DNA of 64,000 nt from Sulfitobacter mediterraneus (GCF_016801775.1 NZ_CP069004.1:2046001-2110000), one strand, 5' to 3'; positions 27,255-37,173 are shown, numbered from the stretch's first letter. Notes: generated by a model from the letters alone, not told the origin. Program-made: numbers and translations.

Positions 27255-27782
27255 TCAGGCGACTTCGGCGGTCTTTTCGTGGGTGCCGGTTAACCAAGCG
27301 GCCAGCGCCGGAACATCCGGCGCGACCTGCACCGCCAAGCCTTCGGAAAACTCCAAGAATGCTTCGCGGTTCAGGGCATTCACCCCGGCAATCACCGGAA
27401 TATCCTGCGCCAGCGCGGTTGCGATGACGCTGCGCATGCCGCGGCCCGAGGCCTCGTGCTTGCCGAATTTGTTGATGATCAACACATCCACATCCGCATC
27501 CAAACGTGCCGATACTTCGCCCACTGCCGTTTCCAACGCCGCAGGATCCAACCGGCAGCCCTTGGCCTCGGCGCCCAGCGATTGCGAAATGCGGATCACG
27601 GGGCCATCGGGCAATACCTGCACATCCATATCGCAGGGATGGCACGTTTCGCGCTCCGAGTTGATTTGCACGATCCCGGCGGTCTTCATTCCCTTTGCCG
27701 CCAATTCATCGGCCAAGCTGGCCAACAGCAGGTCAAGGTCGCCTTTGTGTTCAGTTATTGTATAGGCAAGGTTCATCTTCAT
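27255..27782 (-). CDS. DUF2478-family protein, molybdenum-linked
   Basis: 175 residues of the DUF2478 family. The segment MKTAGIVQ near the N-terminus, RETCHPCDMDVQVL, and VLIINKFGKHEASGRGMRSVI are typical; the last resembles a Walker-B-like strand of the nucleoside-triphosphatase fold, although a standard P-loop is not obvious. The family lies next to molybdate transport or moeA genes in many genomes, hence a suggested role in molybdenum handling; this is inference. Its ATG overlaps the moeA stop (TAATG). Confidence 0.75.
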   Translation of the reverse strand: MKMNLAYTITEHKGDLDLLLASLADELAAKGMKTAGIVQINSERETCHPCDMDVQVLPDGPVIRISQSLGAEAKGCRLDPAALETAVGEVSARLDADVDVLIINKFGKHEASGRGMRSVIATALAQDIPVIAGVNALNREAFLEFSEGLAVQVAPDVPALAAWLTGTHEKTAEVA

Positions 27783-29059
27783 TAGCCTTCAAATGGTAAG
27801 AATTCCAACATGCTGCCCAAGGGCAGCTCTCTCACATCGCCGGGCAGGCGCACCAACCCGTCACAGCCGACAAGCGGCGCCAGTTGCGCAGAATGCACCT
27901 GCGGCCCCAAGTGTACAACCTCACGGCCCCGATCATCCCGGCCAACAATCGTCGCGGGGCGGTATTCGCAACGTCCGGTTTTGTGTCGCAATGGCGTATC
28001 GGCCCGCACCAATCGCGCAGTGCACAGGCCATCCGCAGCCCCGGACAAACGCTGGCAAAGCGGTTTTGCAAACAATGTCCAGGTCACAAAGGCCGCCACG
28101 GGATTGCCCGGCAAGCCAAGAAAAGCGGCTTGCCCGATGCGCCCAAAGGACAGCGGCTTGCCCGGTTTGATCGCAACGCCCGCAAATTTAAGGTCTCCGC
28201 CCGCAAGGGCGATTGCCCCATGCACATGGTCCTCTTCGCCCACCGATACCCCGCCCGTGGTGATCACAAGATCGGCAATCTCCGATGCGGCGGCTGTGGC
28301 CGCGGCCAGCGCCTGTTTGTTGTCAGGGCAATTGGATTGATGGACCAAATCCGCGCCAATGGCCGCAACGGCAGATTTCAACATAGGCCCGTTCACATCA
28401 TAGATCTGACCCGGGTCGAGGGTCTCTCCGGCGCGGGCCAGCTCTGATCCGGTGCAGATCACGGCGATACGCAGCTTGCGGAACACCTGCACCTTGGCCA
28501 ACCCAGCGCCGGTGATCGCGGCCAATTCGCGGGTGGTGATCACCTGCCCTGCAGGCACGATCACATCGCCCAATGCCACGTCTTCCCCGGCGCGGCGGAT
28601 GTTCTGGCCCTCGGTGGGTGCGCGTTCAAAAATGGCAAATCCAGCGTCGAGCCGCACCTGCTCCTGCATCACCACCGTATCAGCACCCGCCGGGATCGGC
28701 GCACCCGTAAAAATGCGCGTGCATGTGCCCGGCTCAAGCGGTGTTTGCCCCGCCTGCCCCGCCGCGATCCGCTGCGCCACGGGCAAGCGGAAAGGTCCGT
28801 CCTCTGGGCTGTCGCACCGCCGCAGGGCATAGCCATCCATCGCCGAATTGTCGAAAGGCGGCATCATGATCTGTGCCTGCACATCGCGGCCCAGAACCCG
28901 GCCAAGCGTTTCTCCAACCGGCAATTCTTCAGTGTCGGAAACGCGGCCCGTTGCCTGCCGGATTTGCCGCAGCGCCTCTTGCACAGACAACAAAGGCTTG
29001 GCCTCCGGCGCGTCCGCGCAGCCGCAACCGGGCAATTCGAGTATTTCGTGTTTTGTCAT
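27782..29059 (-). CDS. moeA: Molybdopterin molybdotransferase
   Basis: 425 residues. MoeA inserts molybdate into adenylated molybdopterin. Key motifs: PPFDNSAMDGYALR, RIFTGAPIPAGADTVVMQE, GSELARAGETLDPGQIYDVN, TTGGVSVGEEDHV and FLGLPGNPVAAFVT. The N-terminal 25 residues include GCGCADAPE, a Cys-rich extension beyond the usual start. It lies inside the nitrate reductase gene cluster, so cofactor insertion is co-expressed with the enzyme. Confidence 0.94.
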   Translation of the reverse strand: MTKHEILELPGCGCADAPEAKPLLSVQEALRQIRQATGRVSDTEELPVGETLGRVLGRDVQAQIMMPPFDNSAMDGYALRRCDSPEDGPFRLPVAQRIAAGQAGQTPLEPGTCTRIFTGAPIPAGADTVVMQEQVRLDAGFAIFERAPTEGQNIRRAGEDVALGDVIVPAGQVITTRELAAITGAGLAKVQVFRKLRIAVICTGSELARAGETLDPGQIYDVNGPMLKSAVAAIGADLVHQSNCPDNKQALAAATAAASEIADLVITTGGVSVGEEDHVHGAIALAGGDLKFAGVAIKPGKPLSFGRIGQAAFLGLPGNPVAAFVTWTLFAKPLCQRLSGAADGLCTARLVRADTPLRHKTGRCEYRPATIVGRDDRGREVVHLGPQVHSAQLAPLVGCDGLVRLPGDVRELPLGSMLEFLPFEG

Positions 29060-29107
29060 GTCGCGCCCTTTCGGTATCGCCCAAACGGCCCATCAAGCTC
29101 CCAAAGA

Positions 29108-29668
29108 TCAACCCGCATGATACCCTCCTCCGGGCAAGCCGCGCCGATCCAGCATATGCTCAAGCATCTGGCGCAGATCGGTTGTCATCAATCGCGCCCG
29201 TGCCAGCGGCAGCAGAATCGCGTTTTCCAGGATCAGATGGCGGCGCTTCTTGTCTGCAAAGCCGCGCAGCACAGCCCGCTCATCCATTGTCAGCTCAGGC
29301 CGTCGGGAGCGCAGGCCATCCAGAATGGCGAGACAGTATTTGGCCCCCCTCAAATGGTCTGAATGGTCTTTGCTCAGCCGGTCCAGCGTCCGCTCCACCT
29401 GATCTTCAGGTTCACATCTTTTGCGCAGCATCGGAAACAGGTCTTCTTCTTCGTCAGCAATATGGGCCGAAAGCTCCATCCGCAGAAACCCGCGGGTTTG
29501 TTCCAGATCCACTGGTTCCCGCGAGGGCTTGCCGGACAAGCGGTCCAGCACGGCACAAATGTGCCGTAGCCGGTAGTGATCTTCATTGATCAGGTCGAGC
29601 GGACTGCCAAGCCGCGCCATTTCAGCCGGGCTGAGCCAGTCTCCCCTTTGGGAAGGATTGAGGCGCAT
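29108..29668 (-). CDS. Hemerythrin (HHE) domain protein
   Basis: About 186 residues. A four-helix hemerythrin-like domain is indicated by INEDHYRLRHICAVLDRL, SAHIADEEEDLFPML, LSKDHSDHLRGA and KRRHLILENAILLPLA, supplying His and Glu ligands for a di-iron site. Such proteins bind O2 or NO or repair iron centres. Of the nearby candidate starts, the ATG at 29668 (MRLNPSQRGDW) has GGGAG 6 bases upstream and is preferred. It sits between the PPIase and moeA in the nar operon, consistent with NO or oxygen sensing or protection during nitrate respiration. Confidence 0.85.
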   Translation of the reverse strand: MRLNPSQRGDWLSPAEMARLGSPLDLINEDHYRLRHICAVLDRLSGKPSREPVDLEQTRGFLRMELSAHIADEEEDLFPMLRKRCEPEDQVERTLDRLSKDHSDHLRGAKYCLAILDGLRSRRPELTMDERAVLRGFADKKRRHLILENAILLPLARARLMTTDLRQMLEHMLDRRGLPGGGYHAG

Positions 29669-29688
29669 ATTCATCTCCCTTCCAACCG

Positions 29689-30486
29689 TCAAAATGCCTT
29701 TAAGTCGATCCCCACGATTTCGGCCGCATCGGTCAGACGTTGGGTCAGGGCTTGCACTTCGTGAACCCAGGCGTTCTTTTCCATCGCTGCGCGCAGCTTG
29801 GGGGCAACCGCTTCAAAGGGCAGCACGGCACCTTCGGCAACCGCATCCATCCGAACGATGTGAAAACCAAACCGTGAGGCCACGGGGTCTGCGGTGATCT
29901 CACCTTCGTTCAGATCACGCAGTGCGGCCTCGAATTCTGGCACGGTATCGCCTGGTGACAACTGCCCCAAAAGCCCGCCGTTCTGGGCGGAGGAACAATC
30001 GCTGTCGTTCTTGGCGATGCGGCCAAAACATTTGGGATCGGCCAAGACCTGTTCGGTCAAAGCCGCCGCTTTGGTCAAAGCCTTGCCGCGGGCTTCATCA
30101 TCTGACGGATCTGCCGCGACCAGAATATGTGACACCTCCCAAAGGGGCGGGGCACGGTAGCGATCGGGGTCTTTGCTCCAGACCGCGCGCACTTCTTCAT
30201 CGGTGGGCGGTGCGACCTTGATCGCGGCATCAATGACACCGCGGATCAATGCCTCTTCTTGGGTTTCCACAAGCCCGTCGCCCATGCGGCGCGGCGGCTC
30301 TACCACGCCAAGCTTGCCCGCTTCTTGCAGCAGCACCTCGCGGACGATCAACGCCCGCGCCGCCTGCCGCCATGCCAGACCCGGCTTGTTCTTCGGCGCG
30401 TTGTGGTTTTGTGCCTCCGCCGCGATTGCGGCAGAAGCGATTGTGACGCCGTTCACGATCACATCAGGGAAAAGCGCTTTGGTCAT
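29689..30486 (-). CDS. Parvulin-type peptidyl-prolyl isomerase (NifM-like) of the nar operon
   Basis: 265 residues. The C-terminal half has the parvulin core: EVSHILVAADPSDDEARGKA, the Cys/Ser-rich DSDCSSAQNGGLLGQLSPG, VPEFEAALRDLNEGEI and RFGFHIVRMD. The N-terminal half is helical, as in NifM and the nar-associated isomerases. No signal peptide is seen, so it probably acts in the cytoplasm, perhaps folding NarG or NarH. The ATG shares a base with the narI stop (TGATG); a GTG one codon earlier is an alternative. Confidence 0.88.
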   Translation of the reverse strand: MTKALFPDVIVNGVTIASAAIAAEAQNHNAPKNKPGLAWRQAARALIVREVLLQEAGKLGVVEPPRRMGDGLVETQEEALIRGVIDAAIKVAPPTDEEVRAVWSKDPDRYRAPPLWEVSHILVAADPSDDEARGKALTKAAALTEQVLADPKCFGRIAKNDSDCSSAQNGGLLGQLSPGDTVPEFEAALRDLNEGEITADPVASRFGFHIVRMDAVAEGAVLPFEAVAPKLRAAMEKNAWVHEVQALTQRLTDAAEIVGIDLKAF

Positions 30487-31214
30487 CACTTCGCCCCTTC
30501 ATTGCGTGCAGGCAACGGTGTCTGGCGGCGCGACCGCACCACCTGATAACCGGGACGCCACAGATAACGGATCGGGGCAGACACCATGTGAACCAACCGT
30601 GTGAACGGGAACAGCAAGGTGATCAGCAGGCCAAGGAAGATATGCGCCTTGTAGAGCCAATGCACATCCACAACCATCGCCCAGGCGTTGAGGTTCAACA
30701 GAACCACACTTTGCGACCATGTCATAAAGCGCACCATTTCCGCGCCATCCATGTGTTGCAGTGTCAGGAAGATGGTGCCGATACCGATCAGCAATTGCAG
30801 CCAGATCAGCGCCAGAATGCCAATGTCAGCAAAACTGGAGTGGCGGCGGATACGGGGATCGGTCAAGCGGCGGTGCAACAGAATGGTCGCGCCGATCAGT
30901 GCGGTCACACCTGCAATGCCGCCGATGACAACCGCCATCCATTGTTTGAGCGCATAGGGAATGCCCAGCGCGTCGAGGATCCAGACCGGGGTAAACAGAC
31001 CCGCAAGATGGCCAAAGAACACCGTCAGAATGCCGACGTGAAACAGCACCGACCCGAGAATTAACTGTTTGCGCCGCAAAAGCTGGCTGGAAGACGATTT
31101 CCAAGTGAACGGATCACGCTCATACCGGGCGATACACCCCACAATCAGCACGGTCAGCGCGATATAGGGCATGATCCCAAAGATGAAGTAGTCGATGTCA
31201 AAGTTGGTAAACAT
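30486..31214 (-). CDS. narI: Respiratory nitrate reductase gamma subunit (cytochrome b)
   Basis: 242 residues with five transmembrane helices. NarI carries two b hemes and oxidises quinol on the periplasmic side, passing electrons to NarH. His ligands are likely in SVLFHVGILTVFFGHLAGLF (helix 2) and the C-terminal LYKAHIFLGLLITLLFPFTRLVHMVS. WRPGYQVVRSR at the end is typical. It starts 13 bases after narJ. Confidence 0.95.
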   Translation of the reverse strand: MFTNFDIDYFIFGIMPYIALTVLIVGCIARYERDPFTWKSSSSQLLRRKQLILGSVLFHVGILTVFFGHLAGLFTPVWILDALGIPYALKQWMAVVIGGIAGVTALIGATILLHRRLTDPRIRRHSSFADIGILALIWLQLLIGIGTIFLTLQHMDGAEMVRFMTWSQSVVLLNLNAWAMVVDVHWLYKAHIFLGLLITLLFPFTRLVHMVSAPIRYLWRPGYQVVRSRRQTPLPARNEGAK

Positions 31215-31227
31215 ATCTGTGATCCCC

Positions 31228-31932
31228 TTACTTGGCCGCGGCTTGCGGCGCTGGGTTTATCGGTGTGTCCATCTGCGCAAGCATATCGCGCACCTGCGGG
31301 CAGCCCGCGTTTGGATCAGGGCCAAAGGTCACTTCGGATTCTTCCCAAACCTCGTCCAGCGCCTTGAGATCGGTTGGATCATCGTCCGGCTGTGCGAGCA
31401 TCGCCTCGACCACGTCTTTATTGGCCTTGGCCCCCGCGATCTGGATCAGCGCTGCAAATACCGCCGCATAGGGGCTTTCGCGCCGCTCAAGGCGGGTTTG
31501 CAGGGCCTCAAAGATATGCGCGGCATCGGTCAATGTGTCGCGCACTTCACGTGACGGACGGGTCGACAGAAATTCCAACAAGACTGGCAAGTGGTCCGGC
31601 AGTTCCGATGTGGCCGGATCAAACCCTGCCTCACGGTAGGTTTCGATCAGCGACACCATCGCGCCACCCCGGTCGCGGCTCTCGCCGTGAACATGTTCAA
31701 ACAGGTTCAACGACAAGGTCCGCGAGCGGTCGAAGAGCAGGACAAACTGCTCTTCGAGGTCATAGATGTCGCGCCCGGCTAGCCCCTCAACCAGCGGGCG
31801 CAACGCCCGACGTGCTGCTGCTGTCAAACGCGTATCCGAGGCAAGGACGCCTCCGATCTCGGACATCGCATGCTGCAGCTCGCGCGTCGGGTAGCTCAGA
31901 AGTAGGGAAAAGGATTTCAGTGTACGGTCCAT
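31228..31932 (-). CDS. narJ: Nitrate reductase molybdenum cofactor assembly chaperone
   Basis: 234 residues of the NarJ/TorD helical chaperone family. Conserved DRTLKSFSLLLSYPTREL, LEEQFVLLFDRSRTLSLNLFEHVHGESRDRG and DHLPVLLEFLS are visible. NarJ binds apo-NarG, aids insertion of the molybdenum cofactor and the FS0 cluster, and leaves the finished enzyme. It begins one base after the narH stop. Confidence 0.95.
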   Translation of the reverse strand: MDRTLKSFSLLLSYPTRELQHAMSEIGGVLASDTRLTAAARRALRPLVEGLAGRDIYDLEEQFVLLFDRSRTLSLNLFEHVHGESRDRGGAMVSLIETYREAGFDPATSELPDHLPVLLEFLSTRPSREVRDTLTDAAHIFEALQTRLERRESPYAAVFAALIQIAGAKANKDVVEAMLAQPDDDPTDLKALDEVWEESEVTFGPDPNAGCPQVRDMLAQMDTPINPAPQAAAK

Positions 31933-31933
31933 G

Positions 31934-33457
31934 TTACTGCACCTCCTGTGGCATTTTCAGAGGTTTCTTGGAGCCGCCAAAAAGCGATCCTTTGGAGATA
32001 CCAGTGGAACAGCCGTTGCCGTCGGTGAACCCGCAGCCCCCCTTGAGGTCATAGGCCTCTTCGACCTGCTCACGGTGGGTTGTTGGGATCACGAAACGAT
32101 CTTCGTAATCGGCCAAAGCCATGATTTTATACATGTCCTCGATCATCCGCGGCTCGAGGCCCACACGTTGTGCGATGCCTTCATCGATCACGCCATCCAC
32201 AGTTTTTGACCGCATGTAAGACCGCATGGCCATCATCCGCTCCAACGCTGTGACAACCGGGGCTTCGTCCCCTGCCGTCAGCATGTTGGCGAGGTATTTG
32301 ACCGGGATGCGCAGGGATTGAACGTCAGGCATTGCGCCGTCCATGCCAATCTTGCCTGCTTCGGCAGCGTTCTGGATCGGTGACAATGGCGGGATGTACC
32401 AGACCATTGGCAGGGTGCGATATTCGGGGTGCAGCGGGAACGCCACTTTCCATTCCATCGCCATCTTCCAGATCGGGCTTTCCTGCGCGCCTTTGATCCA
32501 GTCCTCCGGCACGCCGTCGCGACGGGCCGCTTCGATGACGGCGGGATCATTTGGATCGAGGAAAACATCCAACTGCGCATCATAAAGATCGGTCTCAGCA
32601 GGCACATTGGCCGCATCTTCGATCTTGTCCGCATCATAAAGCATCACGCCCAGATACCGGATACGCCCAACGCAGGTTTCCGAACAAACGGTCGGGTTGC
32701 CGCTTTCGATCCGGGGATAGCACAGAGTGCATTTCTCGGATTTGCCGGACTGCCAGTTGTAGTAGATCTTTTTGTAGGGGCAGCCGGACACACACATCCG
32801 CCAGCCGCGGCATTTTTCCTGGTCGATTAGAACAATGCCGTCTTCTTCGCGTTTGTAGATCGCGCCGGACGGGCAGGATGCCGCGCAAGCCGGGTTCAGA
32901 CAGTGTTCGCAAAGGCGGGGCAAATACATCATGAATGTATTTTCATATTCCCCGTAGATCTCCTTCTGGATGCCTTCGAAGTTGTAGTCTTCGCTGCGCT
33001 TGGCGAATTCACCGCCAAGGATCTCTTCCCAGTTCGGACCTTTTTCGATCTTCTCCATCCGCTCGCCGGTGATCTTGGACCTTGGACGTGCAGTCGGGAA
33101 GGCCGTCATTTCGGGCGCCGATTTCAGGTGGTCATAATCGAAATCAAACGGCTCATAATAGTCGTCAATTTCGGGCAGGTCCGGGTTGCCAAAGATATTG
33201 GCCAGAATCCGCCATTTGCTGCCCTGCTTGGGCTGTAACTTGCCAGATCGTGTCCGTTCCCAGCCACCTTTCCAACGCGCCTGGTTTTCCCAGTCGGTCG
33301 GATAGCCGGTGCCCGGTTTGGTTTCCACGTTGTTGAACCATGCGTATTCAACACCATCGCGGCTGGTCCAGACGTTTTTGCAGGTGACAGAGCATGTGTG
33401 GCACCCGATACATTTGTCCAGGTTCAACACCATGCCGATTTGTGCGCGAACTCTCAT
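31934..33457 (-). CDS. narH: Respiratory nitrate reductase beta subunit (Fe-S)
   Basis: 507 residues carrying three [4Fe-4S] and one [3Fe-4S] cluster. Cys motifs: CIGCHTCSVTC (about 16-26), CEHCLNPACAASCP, CRGWRMCVSGC with Trp replacing a Cys at the [3Fe-4S] site, and CTLCYPRIESGNPTVCSETC. The protein links NarI hemes to the NarG cluster. It overlaps the narG stop by 4 bases. Confidence 0.97.
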   Translation of the reverse strand: MRVRAQIGMVLNLDKCIGCHTCSVTCKNVWTSRDGVEYAWFNNVETKPGTGYPTDWENQARWKGGWERTRSGKLQPKQGSKWRILANIFGNPDLPEIDDYYEPFDFDYDHLKSAPEMTAFPTARPRSKITGERMEKIEKGPNWEEILGGEFAKRSEDYNFEGIQKEIYGEYENTFMMYLPRLCEHCLNPACAASCPSGAIYKREEDGIVLIDQEKCRGWRMCVSGCPYKKIYYNWQSGKSEKCTLCYPRIESGNPTVCSETCVGRIRYLGVMLYDADKIEDAANVPAETDLYDAQLDVFLDPNDPAVIEAARRDGVPEDWIKGAQESPIWKMAMEWKVAFPLHPEYRTLPMVWYIPPLSPIQNAAEAGKIGMDGAMPDVQSLRIPVKYLANMLTAGDEAPVVTALERMMAMRSYMRSKTVDGVIDEGIAQRVGLEPRMIEDMYKIMALADYEDRFVIPTTHREQVEEAYDLKGGCGFTDGNGCSTGISKGSLFGGSKKPLKMPQEVQ

Positions 33458-36400
33458 TCTGCTGCCTCCACTTTGGCGGGTGTATCGAGCCAGTCGACCT
33501 TCCGCATTTTTCTGACGATGACGAATTCATCCCGGTTCGACCCGACGGTGCCGTAGTAGTTAAAGCCGTAGGATTGATGGGCATAACCGCCGATCATATG
33601 GGTTGGTTTGAGCGTGGTGCGGGTCACAGAGTTGTGGATGCCGCCACGGTTGCCGGTCTTTTCAGAACCGGGCGTGTTCACGATCTTTTCCTGCGCGTGG
33701 TACATAAACAGCGTGCCGTCTTTCATGCGCTGGCTGACAACCGCACGGGCCGTAAGCGCCCCGTTGGTGTTGTAAACCTCGACCCAATCGTTGTCCGCAA
33801 TCCCCGCCTTGGCCGCATCGACCTCGGACAGCCAGACCACCGGACCACCCCGGTTGAGCGTGAGCATCAACAGGTTGTCCGAATAGGTGGAGTGGATGCC
33901 CCATTTCTGGTGGGGTGTGATGAAGTTGAGCACCAGGCTGTCGCCATCATCCATCACGTCGCTGTTGATGGTCTTCAGATCGACAGGTGGGCGGTAGGTT
34001 GTGAACCCTTCGCCAAAGGCGCGCATCCACAGGTGATCTTGATACAGCTGCTGGCGGCCTGTCAGGGTGCGCCATGGGATCAACTCATGCACGTTGGTAT
34101 AGCCGGCGTTGTAGCAGACATGTTCACTTTCGATACCGGACCATGTGGGCGAGCTGATGATCTTGCGCGGCTGTGCGGCAATATCGCGGAAACGGATTTT
34201 CTCGTCTTCCTTCGGCAGCGCCAGATGTCTGTGGTCAATGCCGGTGGCTTTGCCCAGTTGTTCCCATGCTTTCACAGCCACTTCGCCATTGGTTTCCGGG
34301 GCCAGCATCAAGATGACCTCGGTGGCGTCGATGTCAGTCACCAGTTTCGGGCAACCCTTGGCAGGGCCATCCTCCCACTCGCCGTTGAGATCGCGCAGAT
34401 GCTGCACCTCAACTTCGGTGTTCCAGGTGATACCTTTGCCGCCATTGCCAAGCTTATCAAGCAGCGGACCAACAGCCACAAACCGGTCGTAGATCGCGGT
34501 ATAATCCCGCTCAACCGGCACATAGTTTGGTGCGGTCTTTCCGGGGATCAGTTCGCATTCGCCTTTCTTCCAGTCGCGGACCTGATCCTGTGCAATCTCT
34601 GCCGGTGTGTCGTGCAGGATCGGCAGGGCAACCACATCGGTTTCCTTGCCCAGCACCTCGGGTGCAACCTCTTGGAATTTTTTGGCAATCGCCTTGAAGA
34701 TTTCCCAGTCCGATTTGCTCTCATAGGCAGGATCAACAGCCGCCTGAAGCGGGTGGATGAACGGGTGCATGTCCGATGTGTTCAGGTCGTTCTTCTCGTA
34801 CCAGCTTGCTGTTGGCAGAACGATATCGGAATAGACTGCTGTGGTGCTCATCCGGAAGTCAATGCAGACCAAAAGGTCCAGTTTGCCTTCTGGCGCTTCT
34901 TCATGCCATTTGGCTTCTGATGGCATTTGGCCGCCCTCAACACCGAGGTCATGACCGAGCACGCCGTGGTCGGTGCCCAGCAAGTGCTTGAGGAAATACT
35001 CGTGGCCTTTGCCCGAAGAACCCAACAGGTTGGACCGCCAGATAAACAGGTTGCGCGGCCAGTTTTCGGGTGCGTCAGGATCTTCGCAAGACATTTCCAG
35101 ATCGCCGGATTTCAGCTGTTCTGCGATGTAGTCTTTGATCTCTTTGCCAGCCGCTTTGGCCGCTTTGGTCACTTCAAGCGGGTTGGTTTTCAACTGCGGT
35201 GCCGATGGCAACCAGCCCATGCGTTCAGCGCGGATGTTGTAGTCAATCAGATTGACGTTCCAATCACCCTCTGGCGCCGTTGGCGACAGGATCTCATCCG
35301 CCGTCAGGGTCTCATAACGCCACTGATCGGTATGCGCATACCATGCCGAGGTGGAGTTCATGTGACGTGGTGGACGGTTCCAATCCAGCGCAAAGGCCAG
35401 CGGCTGCCATCCGGTTTGCGGGCGCAGCTTTTCCTGGCCCACGTAGTGGCTCCAGCCACCGCCCGACTGACCGATACAGCCACACATCACCAACATGTTA
35501 ATGATGCCGCGATAGTTCATGTCCATGTGGTACCAGTGGTTCAGACCGGCACCCAGAATGACCATGGATTTACCATTGGTCTTTTCGGCATTGGTGGCAA
35601 ACTCACGGGCAACCGCGATAATCTTGTCGGCAGGAACACCGGTGATCCGTTCGGCCCATGCAGGCGTATAAGGTTTGTCTTCGGCAAAGTCCTTGGTGAC
35701 CCAATCCCCGCCCAGGCCGCGATCAAGGCCATAGTTGGCGCAGAAGAGGTCAAACACAGTGGCAACCTGTACATCGCCGTCTGCCGTTTTCACGGTTTTC
35801 ACAGGGATGTTGTGGGTCATGACATCAGGGAAATCGCACTGCGCAAAGTTCTTGGTGGATTGACCGCCGAAGTAGGGGAAATCGACACCGACAATCTTGT
35901 CATGGTCCTCTTCAAGAACCAGCGAGGTCATCAAGTCGGTGTCTTTGCCGCTTGCACGTTCCTCAAGGTTCCATTCACCGTCTTCACCCCAGCGATAGCC
36001 AACCGAACCGTTTGGCGCGACCAGGCCCGCCTTGCGGTCAAGGGCGACAGTTTTCCATTCGGGGTTGTTGTCTTCGCCCAGTTTGCCGTCCAGATCATCG
36101 GCCCGCAGGAAGCGGCCCGGCACGTACCGGCCGTCTTTTTCCTCAAGCTTTACCAGCATTGGGAAGTCGGAATATTTGCGGGTGTAATCCTCGAAGTACT
36201 CGGCCTGACGGTCGAGATGGTATTCGCGCAGGATCACGTGACCCATGGCCATTGCCAAGGCGCTGTCGGTGCCCTGTTTCGGGGCCAACCAGACGTCGCC
36301 AAACTTGGCCGCTTCGGAATAGTCCGGGCAAATCACAGCGGATTTGGTGCCGCGATAGCGTGCCTCGGTGTAGAAGTGCGCATCCGGTGTCCGGGTCTGC

Positions 36401-37173
36401 GGCACGTTGGAGCCCCAAAGCAGCAAGAAGCCCGCGTTGTACCAATCGGCACTTTCCGGCACGTCGGTCTGTTCGCCCCATGTCATCGGAGAGGCCGGTG
36501 GCAAGTCGCAATACCAGTCATAGAAGGACATGCAGACGCCGCCCATCAGGCTCAGATACCGCGATCCGGCGGCATAGCTGACCATCGACATCGCCGGAAT
36601 GGGCGAGAAGCCGAAGACGCGGTCCGGACCGTATGTCTTGGCCGTATAGGCATTGGCGGTCGCGATGATTTCGGTGCTTTCATCCCATGTCGCGCGGACA
36701 AAGCCGCCCTTGCCACGGGATTTGACATAGTTGGCCCGCAGGATCGGGTCATTCTGAAGCTTGGTCCAGGCCTCGATCGGGGTCATGGTCTTGCGCATCT
36801 CGCGCCAGACTTTCAAAAGTTTGCCGCGGATCAGCGGGTTCTTCACCCGGTTCGCGGAATACAGATACCAGCTGTAGGATGCGCCACGTGCACAGCCACG
36901 CGGTTCGTGGTTGGGCAGGCCCGCACGGGTGCGCGGATAGTCCGTCTGCTGGGTTTCCCATGTGACGATCCCGGATTTGACGTAGATCTTCCAGCTACAT
37001 GAGCCGGTGCAGTTCACACCATGGGTCGAGCGCACGATCTTGTCGTGGCGCCAGCGGTTGCGATAGGTCTCTTCCCAATCGCGGTTCTCGCGGGTCACTT
37101 GCCCGTGGCCGTTCGAGAATTTTTCCAGTTCTTTTGACTGGAGAAAGTTCAATCTGTCGAGCAGGTGGCTCAT
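33454..37173 (-). CDS. narG: Respiratory nitrate reductase alpha subunit (Mo-bisMGD)
   Basis: 1239 residues, the catalytic subunit that reduces nitrate to nitrite at the cytoplasmic side. The N-terminus MSHLLDRLNFLQ carries no export signal. FS0 ligands are His/Cys in STHGVNCTGSCSWKIYV and the later GCARG; the molybdenum Asp lies in SFYDWYCDLPPASP. EHVCYNAGYTNVHELIPWRTLTGRQQ and the C-terminal DNWVEVYNTNGAL are family blocks. The divergent strong hairpin at 37212-37239 lies between narK2 and this gene. Confidence 0.97.
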   Translation of the reverse strand: MSHLLDRLNFLQSKELEKFSNGHGQVTRENRDWEETYRNRWRHDKIVRSTHGVNCTGSCSWKIYVKSGIVTWETQQTDYPRTRAGLPNHEPRGCARGASYSWYLYSANRVKNPLIRGKLLKVWREMRKTMTPIEAWTKLQNDPILRANYVKSRGKGGFVRATWDESTEIIATANAYTAKTYGPDRVFGFSPIPAMSMVSYAAGSRYLSLMGGVCMSFYDWYCDLPPASPMTWGEQTDVPESADWYNAGFLLLWGSNVPQTRTPDAHFYTEARYRGTKSAVICPDYSEAAKFGDVWLAPKQGTDSALAMAMGHVILREYHLDRQAEYFEDYTRKYSDFPMLVKLEEKDGRYVPGRFLRADDLDGKLGEDNNPEWKTVALDRKAGLVAPNGSVGYRWGEDGEWNLEERASGKDTDLMTSLVLEEDHDKIVGVDFPYFGGQSTKNFAQCDFPDVMTHNIPVKTVKTADGDVQVATVFDLFCANYGLDRGLGGDWVTKDFAEDKPYTPAWAERITGVPADKIIAVAREFATNAEKTNGKSMVILGAGLNHWYHMDMNYRGIINMLVMCGCIGQSGGGWSHYVGQEKLRPQTGWQPLAFALDWNRPPRHMNSTSAWYAHTDQWRYETLTADEILSPTAPEGDWNVNLIDYNIRAERMGWLPSAPQLKTNPLEVTKAAKAAGKEIKDYIAEQLKSGDLEMSCEDPDAPENWPRNLFIWRSNLLGSSGKGHEYFLKHLLGTDHGVLGHDLGVEGGQMPSEAKWHEEAPEGKLDLLVCIDFRMSTTAVYSDIVLPTASWYEKNDLNTSDMHPFIHPLQAAVDPAYESKSDWEIFKAIAKKFQEVAPEVLGKETDVVALPILHDTPAEIAQDQVRDWKKGECELIPGKTAPNYVPVERDYTAIYDRFVAVGPLLDKLGNGGKGITWNTEVEVQHLRDLNGEWEDGPAKGCPKLVTDIDATEVILMLAPETNGEVAVKAWEQLGKATGIDHRHLALPKEDEKIRFRDIAAQPRKIISSPTWSGIESEHVCYNAGYTNVHELIPWRTLTGRQQLYQDHLWMRAFGEGFTTYRPPVDLKTINSDVMDDGDSLVLNFITPHQKWGIHSTYSDNLLMLTLNRGGPVVWLSEVDAAKAGIADNDWVEVYNTNGALTARAVVSQRMKDGTLFMYHAQEKIVNTPGSEKTGNRGGIHNSVTRTTLKPTHMIGGYAHQSYGFNYYGTVGSNRDEFVIVRKMRKVDWLDTPAKVEAAE

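Noticed and set aside
27148..27645. Second minus-strand frame across the DUF2478 gene
   Set aside because: The product is Gly/Arg/Cys-rich and lacks family features; DUF2478 in the other frame is coupled to moeA.
34927..37002. Open frame of 691 codons on the plus strand opposite narG
   Set aside because: It is antisense to a full-length narG with all motifs; its product has no domain and its phase follows from GC-rich codon bias.
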